The position numbers and the translations under genes were made by a program. From Varroa destructor (lineage: Eukaryota; Arthropoda; Arachnida; Mesostigmata; Varroidae), in assembly GCF_002443255.2 (NCBI RefSeq), contig NW_019211454.1, positions 28,783,565-28,847,564 on the forward strand: a stretch of DNA of 64,000 nucleotides, in the 5' to 3' direction. Positions 1-13,300 of this stretch are shown here, piece after piece; within the stretch, counting starts at the first letter, position 1; each line of letters opens with the position of its first letter. The notes below the pieces were generated by a model. It searched no databases and had not been told where the DNA came from. It saw only the letters and a list, made by a program, of their open reading frames with translations.

Positions 1-2819
1 TACCACGTCTACGGTAGAGGGAGGCACATTGAAAATACGCTCTAACAATCATTGTACAAATCACTATTATGAGTTACGAGGCATCGCGTGCAGACTATCG
101 CTGTTAGCAGCACGTATCCCCTAATAGTCATGGTCAGGAGCTTGCGCTACGGACTGGCTACAACGGAGCTTGAGCGGCAAAGAAACTTGGATCAACTTAG
201 AACCCATTCTTATTCCTGGATAAACGCTATGCCGAGTTCAGTTCAGCCAGCCTATGTTGTTCGATGGCGGATCCGAACATAGGGTTGGATCTGAAGTAGA
301 CCCACTGCTTTTACATTCATTTTAAAATTGTCCATACAAGTGAGATTATTTTGATCCTGTGAACGTCAATGTTCCAACAAAACGAGGTGTGAAATTGAAA
401 AACAGAATATTATCGAACAAGTTACATTGGTACAAATGGGCATAGTAGATCTACTGTGTTTCAACTTCTTCTAGACACAACTTCATAAACAGGGCAATGT
501 GGCACGTCGCTGTTTATACGATAGTAGAGCTTATTGAAAAATTTCCATGATTCCTTAAATCATTATAAAATCTCGAGGTAATAAGCTTTCGCTAGATGTC
601 ATCACATGGCTAGGAGTAATGCTCGCCATGTTTTTGGACGTTAACAATCAGTACGCTAAGTAGTGAGATAATAAGTAAGTGACATGAGTGAAAACAAAGA
701 TCATCACATATTTACTGAACGGCTGTTTTGTAGAGCTGAGCTCGAATTTCTGTCGCTCAGTAGTAGAATAAACCATTGGCAGCAAACAGTCGGGGCCTGA
801 ACGGCTTCAAATGCTGACCGAAGGGGGTCATTTGCGCTAGCAGCCGCCGACCGTTCCCTTGTTTGCTCAGAACAATGGTGCCGTCTTACAAACCATAGCG
901 CGTCTATTGGATTGGACTTACTGAGGGCAAGATGGCCCCGACGGAACGATCAAGGATTGGTTCCAGTGTTCGTGCGAAGCTGTGCAGGTCAGGTCAGGTC
1001 AGGTCAGGTCAGTATCTGCGAAGGAGATAGCACTAGCGAAGCTAAGTAATCCAACGGCGTCCAACCGACTTTCGTCGTATTCGATTGCACTCTTATTTGA
1101 TCTTGTAGAAAAACTAGTAGTTGCAGTAGAAACAGTAGTAAGGTGCTTTTAATTAATATTTGCTCTTCAGTATTATATCCGAATGTCTCTTAGAGGAACA
1201 CCATCGTCCCATTAACCTTACGAACTATGGAAAAAACCTCTAATCTAATACTTAAATAGGACGTTTTACAACGTTCTAATGTAATAAGTAACGATTACAA
1301 AAAGATGTAACTAATATGTTGTTTTTTTTTCTTCTACGAAGCATGTTCATGTCTTATTAGAGAACTGTAGGTCATAGTCGTTCAAAGCTAGGCATTACTC
1401 GGAAGACTCAAGTTAACCGGTTTACGCGCCGCTACTTGGCGTAGAAGGCGTGGATATCAGACAGTTCAGCTACTACAAGCGACAATACGATGATTACTCT
1501 CAAGTTGCATGTAAAAAATTATTATCAAATTTTTGTACTATTTCATATTCTGCACGCTATAGCCGAACGCAAGCCCAGTTCTAGGTCGCAGCTTAGACAG
1601 AGACTCAATGCGGCCCGGTGCACTTCGTACCATGCCACGGTGTTTCCTAGCAGCACCTGTACGCAACGATAATTACGACGACATTTGTTTTTAAATTCTG
1701 CACTTATACTCAGGTACTTACTTATAAGCGACATTCTGATTTGTGTTATGCATTCTACTGAAGTCCAGCTAAAGGGTACGCATCAACTAAGGAAAATAGT
1801 CTACGGTCGCGCTCACTAATCGGATTGTGTATATATTTGTCATCATTATAAACGAACTATAGGTCCGTGACGCATCACCTCGTCTAGCTGCTCCCTCGCA
1901 AGTTGATCTGCACAATTTTCAACTGTATATTACAGCCCGATAGAAAAAATTGAGCTCTTCGTTGCGCGTGTTCCTTTCCTTTTTAGCTTTTTCATTGACT
2001 GTTCATTAATCTATTATTTTCCAAAATCGTAATACTACTGCTTATAATAAAGGATGTTAACAATGATTAATGTCATCACTGGCAGCTTGAATACACAAAC
2101 TGATGATTCTTTTCTTTCGTCAATTGTCATGCTGAGGTTCCACGACCCCACTCTTTTATCTATATCCTTTTCTTTCCACTTCTCTTCATCGGGCAACTCG
2201 CGTTTTAGCCTCCCCGCCAGTCTTGCTAAGCATTCGGCGTTATCTAAAAGCAATAGCATTAATCCAATTATTACCTATCAATGGTAATATCTATAATTAT
2301 CGCGAACAACAATAACCAACCATGTCAGGGTTACGATCATTCTCAATCATCATAGCCACCGGGAGGAGGTATTACAATCTATCCTAATCGTTTGCAGTCG
2401 CCAGCAGCCATTGCAGAAGCATCGAAATGGGCGATACGACTGTTCGGTTAGCTGCCGGCTAGACGTGTCCCAAATAGTTGATCTCTCCTCTGAGTACATC
2501 TTTGCCACGAACAACGACAATAGCAATGGGTAACAGCTTCGTACATACCGGCAGCTGCCTCTTGTTAGTACAGTTGCGTCTTCTGTCGCGTCTGCGGTCT
2601 TTACCGTTAAGCTGCTGATGCCGCCGTCGTATCCAACACCGTCTCATCGTGATGTCACCGGCGTACGTTTCTTTTCCACTTCGTCCTTTTCCGCAACCCT
2701 TCCGTTCGTAGAAGATCGCTGTGTGGCCAGGTAGCAAAGGTAGCCAATGGAGTGGTTGACAACGTCAAATAGGGAATGTTTGTTACATAATACTGGTATT
2801 ATCAGGTGCTATCATTATT
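1..2819. other. Gene-free stretch
   Basis: No frame on either strand reads like a conserved protein; the longest is about 90 codons and low in recognisable content. Apart from the pentamer array at 985-1013, I see only scattered homopolymer runs (for example a T-run near 1321) and ordinary AT-rich sequence. Around 1433-1480 there is a faint tRNA A-box-like word (TGGCGTAGAAGG) without a good B box, so it is not called. Confidence 0.6.
985..1013 (+). repeat. (CAGGT)n pentamer array, about 5.6 copies
   Basis: The unit CAGGT is repeated five times perfectly, followed by CAGT. In another register the unit is TCAGG, the telomere motif of some beetles. The array is far too short and internal to be a telomere. 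Because AGGTCA is the nuclear-receptor half-site, every second unit forms AGGTCA-GGTC-AGGTCA, a direct repeat with 4-bp spacing (DR4). Whether this is chance microsatellite growth or a bound element cannot be told from sequence. Confidence 0.9.
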
Positions 2820-2880
2820 CGTGGGTCGTTGATGAGGCGCCGGGGTTCCTGGTCTTCGTGAGACTTCGAACCGATGGCAG
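2820..2880 (+). repeat. tRNA-like segment, possible SINE head
   Basis: The stretch reads like the D-arm to T-arm portion of a tRNA. GATGAGGCGCCGG resembles a D-loop/anticodon lead-in. About 30 bases later CTTCGAACC matches the Pol III B-box consensus GWTCRANNC at all but the first position. The A box is weak and no acceptor stem closes, so this is not a functional tRNA gene. It may be a worn tRNA-derived SINE head or chance similarity. Confidence 0.3.
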
Positions 2881-4001
2881 CATAAACTATGCCAGCAGCT
2901 CATGAGTGCTGTGGACGCACAGATGTAAATATAAGTGCGTATGTATCAATAGATGCCTCACTGCGATGGGCATGTGTGGTAAGAGGATGTGATTCTCAGG
3001 TGCCAGATACCCCTGTATTTTATCTTCTATCTACGGTGCTTGATTGGTGTATTGTTTAGTGGGTAACGCGATGCAAAGCAGACGTTTGCGGTACACCCGC
3101 TCGTTCAGCTGCACGATATGATGCAGATCGCGATTTTGTAGCTACCCAACTTTGGTGTGTAATGAATTGTAATGATATGTAATGGTTTGTTTGTGAAACG
3201 TCCTTTGAAACTTTCTCTCCATAATGGTTACTTTTTCCTGTTGCAGGATGATTCACCTGATCTGTTCCATAGAACCTGGTTACAATGGCAAAAATTCACT
3301 GTCTCAGAGCGGTAATAGGTGGATGAAGTATGCCGACCACTCTACTAAAAGTCAACATAAATACCTTCTTTGACGCTTTTCGTTCATCTTCGTTTAAAAA
3401 GGCTCCCTAAAAGATCCGGAAATGTTTTCAATAAATTTAGACGGACAGGTCTCACACGGATCGAAAGTAAACGACTGCAGTCAGATATGTCGTAAAATTT
3501 GATTACGCGGTGTATCACAGTTCAGTGTTGTCAGCGTAAAGCAGCTTTTTCAACGAACGGCACTACTCCACATTCGTGTTAGTTTCATGCTTCTATGAAG
3601 AAAACAGCCGGTGTCGCGACTCTCGATGTTAAGACGAAGAATAAGTGGAACAGTACTTTGGCTGACCTTGAGAAGTATCGCACTTGCCGAAAAAAAACGC
3701 AGGTATCGAGTCTCGACCGAGTTAAAAGCCACCGCTTAGCAAAGATCGTCAAAAAGAGTTCGGATGGCATTTAAACGTCAGAATACGGCGCAATGGAAGA
3801 AAAAAATTGTCTTCAGTATGACAATGACTATTTTAACTGCATTCGACGAGCCTCAACTCCCTGGCGGTCCGTGCATCCCAGCTCGCAGTCGTTTTGGACT
3901 CACTGCAGCATCCTTATACCGTATCTCTTTCGCTTCTTCGGATTCTTAAGCAAAGCCGTCTTTCCTCTCTTGGACACCTGTCCTTTTTCTGTCTATCACA
4001 G
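2881..4001. other. Non-coding stretch leading into an exon-like island
   Basis: No gene is recognised. Several short frames overlap on both strands without a coherent product. The last 21 bases (3981-4001) form a pyrimidine-rich tract ending in CACAG, a textbook 3' splice-acceptor shape on the plus strand. Confidence 0.5.
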
Positions 4002-4130
4002 TTTTGGTCACCTAACCAACGAGCGAGCGCGTGGGCGAACCATCGAGTGAGAAGTCTTTTCTCGGAGTTGATCGGAGGTTGCTTCCTGTCGCCGTCTTCT
4101 GTTTTAGAGTGGACGAAGGTCGAGAGGAAG
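4002..4130 (+). CDS. Candidate internal exon (unrecognised, low confidence)
   Basis: An excellent acceptor (pyrimidine tract and CACAG, ending at 4001) is followed by 129 bases open in phase 0, ending at AAG followed by GTAGGA, an acceptable donor. The implied 43 residues begin FWSPNQRASAW and end VLEWTKVERK; I do not recognise them. The surrounding block (about 3850-4300) is GC-richer than its neighbours. A second plus-strand frame from about 4016 to 4297 (begins PTSERVGEPSSEK) has a high share of G at first codon positions. A minus-strand frame of about 100 codons (3914-4225) also reads well. Overlapping good frames on both strands are typical of a GC-rich island, so this could equally be an untranslated exon or chance. 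Confidence 0.2.
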
Positions 4131-4297
4131 GTAGGATCAATTGGGGGATTCAGGTTGAATTGGTAGACTTGGACCACAGCAGCAGTGGCATACCCCTCGA
4201 CCAAATTCTCCAATGCTTTTTCTTAAAAGCGCGGCATAGAGAAAGCCCGCAGTGGTCAGTCGTAGTTCTGTCCGACCTATGCTCTAGCTATTTGTAA

Positions 4298-7200
4298 GGG
4301 TTCAGGCTACTGTTGCCGTTGCTATTGCTACTAGCGGTATAGCAAAAGTAGCTGTAGCAAGTGTGTGTAACGACTTTAAGCGCGCAAAGGATAAGGACAC
4401 GGAAATGCGCGATTCGTGCGCAAACTAACGCAGAGGATAAAGGGTCGCCTACATCCAACGGCTCTCACAGTGTAGGAGAAATGAAGTAAGGCAACAGCGT
4501 CAGGATGTTGGACAGCTAGCAATCAAAATTCAGACGAAAAGACACAGTAAAAGTTATAGTTAGCTAGAGAACGAAGCGCGAAAAGCAGAAGTTGAATCGG
4601 GAGAAAATAGAGCCTTATCATACAGGTTAACGTCGAAAAACTACGATTTGAGTAAGGTGCTGCCGTTGCTATCGTTAAGGCAGGAAAATCTAGAAGGGTC
4701 GCAAAAGGTAGCACGACCTGAAAGACGGAAATGCAGCAAACAAGTTTGTCCGTGACACCCTACTATTGGACCGACCGCTTGGTTCTTGGGAAAAAGATCA
4801 TTGACAGAGGAACCGCTGAAGAACGAAAAAAGGCCAGAAGGCAAACCAGAACGTTAAAAAAAGAGCCAGTGGCTACTAAGACGTCTGCCCGCATTCTCAC
4901 GTGTCTTTGCCCAGGGCGCGTGAGTCGATGCCAGCTCAAGACGGCTAAAGTGGGACGGATGAGTGGGAGATGCTGTGCGCAGTAGCGCATCAAGTGATCC
5001 TACAGATCCTTGAAATCGAGTCCAGGAGAAGGATAACAGAACGAATTGCTGGCTAATGGTGACAACAAAATGGGGCAAGAACGCATCTCGTCTTCGTAAA
5101 CGACCATGAAGCATTGCGTTCGCATGCTTTGCCTTACTCTCTTTGTTGCTCTGATGCTTTTTCTCTCTGAAGATGCCTTAACTCAACTTAGCGAGCCGCA
5201 CTTGAGCGCGAAAGTACGCGCGTTTATTTTGCAATGCCTTTGAGAGTCACCCACATCTGTGAGATGTGGTACAAAGGCACGCGACTCGCCAGATGACACC
5301 GAGGAGCTATGAGCGCTGACGACAGTGCAACGAACACATAATCGACAATAACGCGAATCCTCGTGGTGTGTTGATGCAGCCATACTTAGAAAAATGACAT
5401 CGCCAAAAGCAGATAAATACAGGATGAGTGCAAATAGGATAAACAACTCAAAGAAGTCAGGAAAAGAAAAAATATCGAGGAAGGAATCCAAGCAACGAAA
5501 GGATCGGCATTCGATTTCCCTAACACAGGCCGATTACTTGAGAATTACAATGCATTGTATTGCTGCTTCATTGTGTTGTGTCACATTCTTGTTGGGTGCA
5601 TGATCTGCTTTTGTCTCGAAGGGTGGATGAATCATCGAGGCCCCTCAATGCCCGATTCATTTAGACTTTCGGATGCTTTTTCTTAGTTTTGAAACCTCTC
5701 TGCCAGTGATTATTATGTGCGTTTAGAGAAAAGAGTATCTAGCGACTGGTCATTTTTGAGGTGGGCCTTAGCACCTTCTAACGCAATGAAGAAATCAGCT
5801 AGCTCAAATTCCTTGCGACGCATCCACTAGCCCTATTGATTCGTAAAGTAATTTTGTTTTCTGGGTCATCCATACGCTTGCAAAGTTCTGTTATTATGGC
5901 AACATCGTAATGAAGATTTTTCTCCACCGAAACCTTATGCTCTACAAAAAAAAAGTTTTGACAGAAAAACAAATAGTTGTATCTTTTTCTAACCTACATA
6001 TTTTCTCCCTTTTATAGGTAGTAGTGGAGACGGAATTACACGGTTGTTTATGCTGTCGCTCGCGGCATCGTCGCATCATTATCGGTGGACGTTCACCCGC
6101 CAACCGCTCTGTTGAAACTCAACAATGACATAAGCCTTTCATTGCCAGTATCTCAGTCCATTCAATATAGACACTTTATTGTGGTAGACATAAATATAAA
6201 AGTTTCTATCAGCATTCTCCTCACACTTATTCACCGTGCGATAGATACACGATCACTATGCGCATAATAAGCACTAGTGCACCCGGAAGATACCACCTAC
6301 GCAGCGAGGCTCGGTGTTTGTGCCTAAACACAGGCGAAATCTGTATTTTCGCTGGACTTGGATGCGCTAGGTCCATCTTAAGGATTCGTTGTACAAAAGC
6401 AATTTTAGCCTTTTTAGCAATTAACAGCGCTGGTGATAATGTGGAAAAGCACAAACTACAAATGTTAGTTAGTTTTCACTTCAACCGTTCACAAAAAAGA
6501 AACAATTGCAAAGGAGTACGCACTTTCTGTGTAGATACATTGTCCTAGGAATGTAAGGGGGTTTCATGCTTGAAATATGATAACATGTTGGAAAAATAGA
6601 TAGAATCGTACGTTATCGTTATGTTCTGCTGACTACATATTTGTTTGTGTGAATCATCCATTTTTTTATAATTAATATTATTAATGCAGGGCGCGAACTT
6701 GGAAAACTACACTCTACAAATAGATCTCACCTGCAATATCGCTAGGACGAGTTCTAAATGTCGAGCATACCGGGAAAGGCTTCTTGGTTAATTGAGAATT
6801 AAGGCGCCGTTTCCAACGGTTACCATGGCCCTCTACACCATCAATAGGCCTGTAAAAACCTACTGCCGAACTTGCACATTATCCTTCTCTTGGCTGTTAG
6901 TAGTGTAGGCAGTTAATTTAACGAAAGTTTGCTAACTCTTACGACAACACGCCTGTCGATCGTCGGTAGTCCGCTTCATGGTTTACTGTGGTTGTGTGCC
7001 TCAAGCCGAGACAACGAGATCCAGGCCGGTCAGCCCCTAGCTCCTTAATCTCAAGCCCCTATACGATACAGGATAGCTTCCTACACGAAGAAGGCAGGCA
7101 AACAACGTTGTTAAGCAATGAGCGTGGAGCCAGCGCACGTGAAAATCCGACAGGTTTGCGAGCCATTACGAAATACTAGTACGGTACATGGTAAGACAGT

Positions 7201-9599
7201 AGGATGATAGCGGGTGGCGGCATGTGTTGTCGCAGAGCGTAAACAATTAAGCAATAAACGTAAAAACACTGCCTTTCCATAAGCAGGTCGGGTTGTTCTT
7301 ATCATCAGATATGGGCGGGCGAACCAACGACTAGCCACTATGAGTTGCTTAATAAAACTATTGAAAATATCGGAACTGCGGAGTGTACAACATTTTTGAA
7401 GTTTATCTTCTAAGAATATTTTCTAAGTTTATATTGGGCTATGAATAAGGCGGTGTGAGATTAAAAGTAAAGTATGATATTAACTATGACATAACTAGAT
7501 ATTTGTGCTGCTATTCTTAGGGCCTGTGTCAGCAACATAGTTAGTCCTGCTATTTCCGTATATGGTCGAGGTATAGAGTCACTACAACAGATAACAGCAA
7601 AAAGAACGCGAAGCCGAGTTGTCAACAAATCAGTTTAATGGGGATGGACGAAGTCGTCGGTCAGGCCACGTTGCTAACAGTCATCTTGGAGCGTTTGATA
7701 AAGCGTGAAGGTAGTCGCACTGTCGCCGAATCTATAATTTCTTGAACGATGGGCTAGGATATTAGAAACAGCGAGGAGCGTCTGCAAGTGGTCGCATAAG
7801 TACCTGTTCGGGCTTGCATAGGAGCTTCTAGCCGAATACTGATTTGACTGCATTGTGAATATCGATGACACGAGGAAAGAAGCTAAAACTCGTCTGTTCG
7901 AATGGTTTCTATGGTAACCGCCATCCTACATGTCAGAAGATCAAGGCCAGGTGTAAAAAGGTAATGAAGATCTGTACGTGTTTGCCTAGGATAAGCGGTT
8001 TGTATTGAAGCGCGTCGGGCTGCCGTTTGAGTTTAAGGTATATATAAAAAAAAATATCAAACTATTCTATAAGTGTGATGACCTCATGAACTAGCTTGTA
8101 GGAACGTCGCCGTCTAATGTCACCGTGCTGGTGAAGCTTGCACAAAACTATTGAATCCATTTCTATAAAATCGAAGCGGATCCGTCAGCAAGAGAAGGAA
8201 ACAATGGCGCCGATGGACTCGGTCCCCTAGACAAACAGACGACAAACAAATAATTTTGTTTTCTTCATAGGAAGTTTAATGTGAGACGCTGCGGCACGCA
8301 CTCTCAGCGTTAGGCATTCCATCAGACGGCTGGTTTTCACCACGAAACGAACTGCCCGGATACGAGCCTGGGCCACTACGTGTTCTTACTTTTAGCAGCC
8401 AAATACGTTGCTCTCTAAACTATCACGGATCCAGTGCTGGTATAGCCACTTTGCCGTTTCTAGTCTGCACTTCGGTGCGCTGTACGGTGGTTGTGCCGAC
8501 TGCCGTAGCTAAGCACACAAGGCTAGTGGCTTCCGTGCTGCAACCATAACACACAATGGAAGAGAATGGAAAAAAGCGCTGCTGTTACGGTCGAGCTGTC
8601 AGTAGTAGGCGTGTTGGTAGAATAGGCGTGACGTGTTCAGACACTGATGAAACCTAGAGCCAATAAACGACTTTCGTACCTTGACAAAGCTTTGAGATTA
8701 CCGAAGAGCTACTCATACTCTCTATTTTCCCAACGTCGTCGCTGGCGCCGTAGTGGCGACGCCGTGGTCATAGCTATAGCAGCGGGACAGCAGTGGCAAC
8801 AGAATGAATAGCAACGCTGTACAGTTATCAGGACAACAACGAAAAGCCACACGCTTATACACAGAACACTGTGGCAGGTTAGACAGAAAATAGTATACAG
8901 TGGCATACACAGACACCCAGACCCAGACAGCCGACTGAAACTGGCTTCTTTCCCTCTGACTCTTCCGCTGTGATCTCCTGGTCGTTTGTCATCTCTTTTC
9001 ACGCCCCCTCGAAATCTATTCCTATTGGTGAGACGCATCGCCTCGGCTAGATCTTAGAAAGTAAAACGGAAAGGTGCCTGAACATTGCTCCTGAGGGGCG
9101 CTGTTAGGACGCTCTTGTATATTTTAAGTGCACCACCATTGCTGGCTCTTCACCGCAAGCACTCATAGACAAGTACGCCGAATTGTGTCGCTGCCCCATG
9201 TTGCTATTATTGATTTTCGGAACCTATTCAATGCTACGCTTTTCCAACAAAGCACGTCAGTGGTTTGTTTATATAAGACTTTTATGTGCGCAATTTACCG
9301 TCTAAGCAAGTCTGTTAGGGAGTATGGACAGCTGTCGGAAAAGAGAACGGTAGTCAGAAACGTGTTTCGATTTCTTCCGTTCGTGGGGTTCATTTGCGGG
9401 TAGTGGTATAAAGGGTAATACTAAATGTTACTTGAGCTGAGAAAAATAGATAAAACGTTAGTCTCATTGACAAGAAGTAAAGGAACAGCCAGCAGCACCT
9501 CCTCTAGGCGTACTGAAGACGAACACTGTCGAGGTAATGCGCGTGATTTGATGCATAGTGACACTTTGAAATATCATCAAAAAACTTAAAATAGTTCGT
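4298..9599. other. Gene-free stretch
   Basis: All frames are short and unrecognised. Noted contents: a cryptic trinucleotide patch near 4309-4345, a lysine/arginine-rich short frame at 5394-5603 with no family resemblance, AT-rich sequence near 6660-6690, and overlapping frames of 60-110 codons at 8709-9038 on the minus strand without similarity I can name. No RNA gene or mobile element is evident. Confidence 0.5.
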
Positions 9600-10330
9600 T
9601 TAGCCATCAATGGCTACCGTTTTCCCTTCTGTGCAACCTATCTCACGCCCCCTCGATGAAGCCTCACCGTCAAACGCCCCATCCCTGGAAGCGCCTTTAA
9701 CCTCAAAGAGTTGCGGCCTCGACCACTGCTGGATCGTATTGCACACACATAGACTTATAGGAAGCCGACACGTGCTTGCTGGCCGAAAATTCGCAAACAC
9801 GATCTAAAGCCTTTACACACATTCATACGTACGTACGCACCTCTACAAGCAAGCAACTTCGTCGCCATAGCGAACCTTAACTTGTGTCCCTCGCCCTTGT
9901 CTCAGCCTCATGTACAGGATTCATGGCGTAGCTGATACCTGAATACTGGTGGCCAACTAGGGCGAGTTGCAATCAAGCTGCAAATCGGCTGACGACACCT
10001 AAATTTAGCCAGCGAAAAGTTGCGTCACAAAGGAAGTCTATGAGCTGTACAGGTCAGTCACCTCCTGAGCAGCTTGCCGACATCATCGCTAACAGCAGCT
10101 AGATCACAATCATCAACATCCTCAGTCCTAGATTTCTCTGCTTCCCTCCAGAACTTTAGTTGACAAAGGTGGGTCACACCTGCCAGCCCTTACCAGCAGC
10201 CTTATCTAGGGAACCCTGAGTAGCAGGGCACCGGTCCAATCGGCTATACTATAGTCCTACTTGTAACTGTCTACTATGTCAGGAAGCAAAGCCAACCACT
10301 GAGGTATTCATGTAGCTTCATTTGTCTCCT
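9600..10330. other. GC-richer, possibly transcribed island
   Basis: Base composition shifts visibly towards G+C here. On the plus strand a frame from ATG at 9610 encodes 65 residues (MATVFPSVQPISRPLDEASP at the start). On the minus strand the overlapping 9600-9800 frame is rich in G-starting codons, but that strand is G-rich overall, so codon evidence is weak. A minus-strand exon candidate lies at 10062-10155. None of these is recognised. Such islands inside long AT-rich introns often mark exons or regulatory DNA, but this is inference only. Confidence 0.3.
10062..10155 (-). CDS. Candidate exon fragment (unrecognised, low confidence)
   Basis: On the minus strand a 43-codon open stretch (10061-10189) contains an acidic, coding-looking segment, EAEKSRTEDVDDCDLAAVSD, followed by DVGKLLRR. 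By hand count about 16 of 36 codons start with G. It can be bounded by a moderate acceptor (CAACTAAAG, just upstream in minus orientation) and by a GAG followed by GTGACT donor at its end, giving roughly 94 bases. No family is recognised and there is no start codon. It could be an internal exon of a minus-strand gene, a pseudogene scrap, or chance. Confidence 0.18.
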
Positions 10331-13300
10331 CTTTTGAAACCACCGATAAAGCTAGTGATCCAACGGCCAGAGCTCGCCTGAGAGTCAAAGCTTATTTCAA
10401 GAAAAAGACGTATGGGCACGTAGCAAAATGCAAAACCGGCGCTAAAGGACCGTAGTATAGCGTCTACAGCGTGTAGAGCGAATGTGACTAACAGATTCAT
10501 GGGGCTTCATTACTCGTTAGTGGAGGTACCTAACAAGTTTAAGCTTAAAAATAAAAGGGCAAAAAACAAAAGTCTTATTTTATGTCAGACAAATATAAAA
10601 AAAAGTTGGCCAAAAAACTTGTTTGCTGGACAAAAAAACGCCAGGAATTGCTGGACAAGAACAGAAAACTTAACGCGTCTTGAGCTCGTATAAAAATATA
10701 GACTTATGTTTTGGCTAGGTTTGACAATGCATGGAGCTATTCATTTTAACCTATTAAAATCAAACGATAAATTCTTAAATTTATTTTTAATAATTATTAA
10801 TTTATTATTAAATTATCGTATAAATTCACGCGTCGTATAGATAACATCCTAATGTAAATGTCGGAAGCAGCAGAAAAAATGAAATATTGTAGCCTTTCTT
10901 CGAAATTTTCTTCGGTTTGCTGATATTGTAGTGAAATGACTTGTTGCTGCATCAATTAAATGCTTCCAACATCTCTCAGTGGTTTTAGTGGGCCACAAAA
11001 AGACAGACTAAACAAATGCACAATATTTACGTAAATAGTACATTTAAATCGAAAAATGCGATGTTCCTAAGGAAAAGCACTACTAATTGGGTTTGAACGG
11101 AAGTGTCCGCTTTACTGGTTGATTACTTAATTAAGAACACGGTAGCAAAAGTGGACGTATTATCATTGCGTGGCACCAATCACGCATTGTTTACAATTGC
11201 GCTTCAGCTTACCTGTAAACAAGGAAAGGGTACACACCAAAATTATCATTATTTTCACTGGAAACTTTCGTTAGGACTGGTAATCCAGAGGTTTAATATA
11301 ATCGGAGTTGATGCTGTTTTTATTCAAGAGAAATCCGCGCAGTTCAATCTGTATCCGCCGCGGTCGGGGAAGCGTGTGAACTTCAGTGAAACATTTCCGA
11401 CTATATCTCATAACGCAGCACTGTGCTAGCATATAGTCGCACTCTGCCAACCCTGTAGAATGTATCCGCGAAACATTGGACAGCATTACCGAGATAAGCA
11501 GAGTGTGAACGACTTGCGACTCGCGATTGTATTCAAGAAGTCGTCGACGATCAGGCCGATGCCCTACCGCCTGCTTCCCCTCTATCGCGCAAGCTGATGC
11601 CCCACCATATGACGAAACAACTCTAGTATAACAACGTGTGAGCATGGCTAACCAGAGCGTAACACTAAAACCAATGGCCTCTTAACTTCGGACATGTTCC
11701 CTCGGTAAATTGAACTCAACGAGATTCCTACTATAGACCCAGTCACTGTGCCGAGATACCCATCGTAACGATAAACGATATGTAATGCTGTCCTTCTTGT
11801 ATTGATTTTACATTATGCGAAAATTAACTCGAAGTTGATCACTGTCGGTCTACGTCGTATCGCGGTTTGAGTATCGTATCTGTATGGCGGCTGGACTAGC
11901 TAGACGATGATAAGCAAAATTTACAATGTGCCGTTATCGCAGCATAGATCCAAGGTGCGTGTGCGGCATGCCAGTGAAACTTATGTAGAGAAAGGTGGAC
12001 TTGATTGTAGCCATACCTTTCGTCTCATTCAGGTTACGCGATCACCGCTCGTTAGACGTTTTTCGTAATTATTCCTTAGTTCTAACATCTCAAGCTGCCG
12101 CAGACATAGAGGCGCGAACCCCCCGATGGAAACATTAGTGATGTAATAAGGGACAGCTCTGACCCTTGTAGCATAAGCTAGATATGCGTATCTTTAGCTA
12201 AAGTCGAAAGACATCATGACAATTTAGAACGAATCTTTGGTGTCCTTCACTAGATGCCCAAGTTTCGTTGTACAAAAACCTGCCATGGCTATGAATTACC
12301 AACTTTATCAGTCAACAACGAGGTCTCTCAGGACAACACATTGTCTTTGTACGTGTTGTGGGTTCCTCGAAGATCTTTAGCGCTGTACTATACAAGGAAT
12401 GACTATATGATCTTTATGTTAGCACTATTGCGTAGCGTGGCTCAGAATCGTGTTTTGTAATTCGTAAACTCCTTGTTCAAAGCATTTAGCTCCGACGCGA
12501 ATTTGTTGCGCGAATTAATGGCCTTCTATATGTCATCAAGTCTATGATAGCATAATGCCGTGGAGAAAGTAAGGCACGGAAATTTCTTTGTTAAAAGATT
12601 TGTATCACATCAAACTATGCACTGTTTAATCCCCTGTTGTTTGCCCGACGCTTTTCTTGGTTTTCAAATCCGGATTTCAGTACGGACGACTTCTTATAGC
12701 ACGAATGCCGACAATGATGATTTAGGCAACCGGGGTCCGGTTCCGCAGCTGTTAGATAGTGCTATCGGTTGTAGCTCGTTGTAAAGCGCGACCACTGACT
12801 GTAAAAAGTCAACCAATCTGTCTCACTAAAGTCCTAAGTATATCACGTTTCAACAGCCCGTCTCCACTCAGCAAAACTATAAAGTTTTTCTATCTCCCCT
12901 GCATTCGTGTCCCACCGCCATTGCCTACACGATTCTTTGTTGGACACAGCTATATAGCGCGCGTGGGCGATCATATCGTACGTCCGTCATATAACAGCAC
13001 GTCAAGGCTGCCTCCAACCCCTGTTTATTCGTATCATATTCTGTCGACGGGGGTTTATCATGAGCACACACCCTCCCATGTGCGAGCGAATTCCTATATC
13101 ATTGATAGTCTTCACCACATCTTTTTTATCCGCCAGTTATCATAACTGGCAACTGTCTGCTGGTTTCACCTTACTATGGCTTATCAATACTGCGTCTACC
13201 TTCATACCTGAGCCGATACCACGTTGTTACAAGTTCAAACAAAACCAATCAAATCGCATTTCACTTGCTTTCTAATTTCATATACAAAGAGACACCACAT

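Noticed and set aside
11271..11645. 124-codon minus-strand frame opposite a 108-codon plus-strand frame
   Set aside because: Mirror open frames on both strands with no codon bias favouring either.
12759..13145. 128-codon plus-strand frame
   Set aside because: Composition-driven translation without domain content, in a segment where other frames are equally open.
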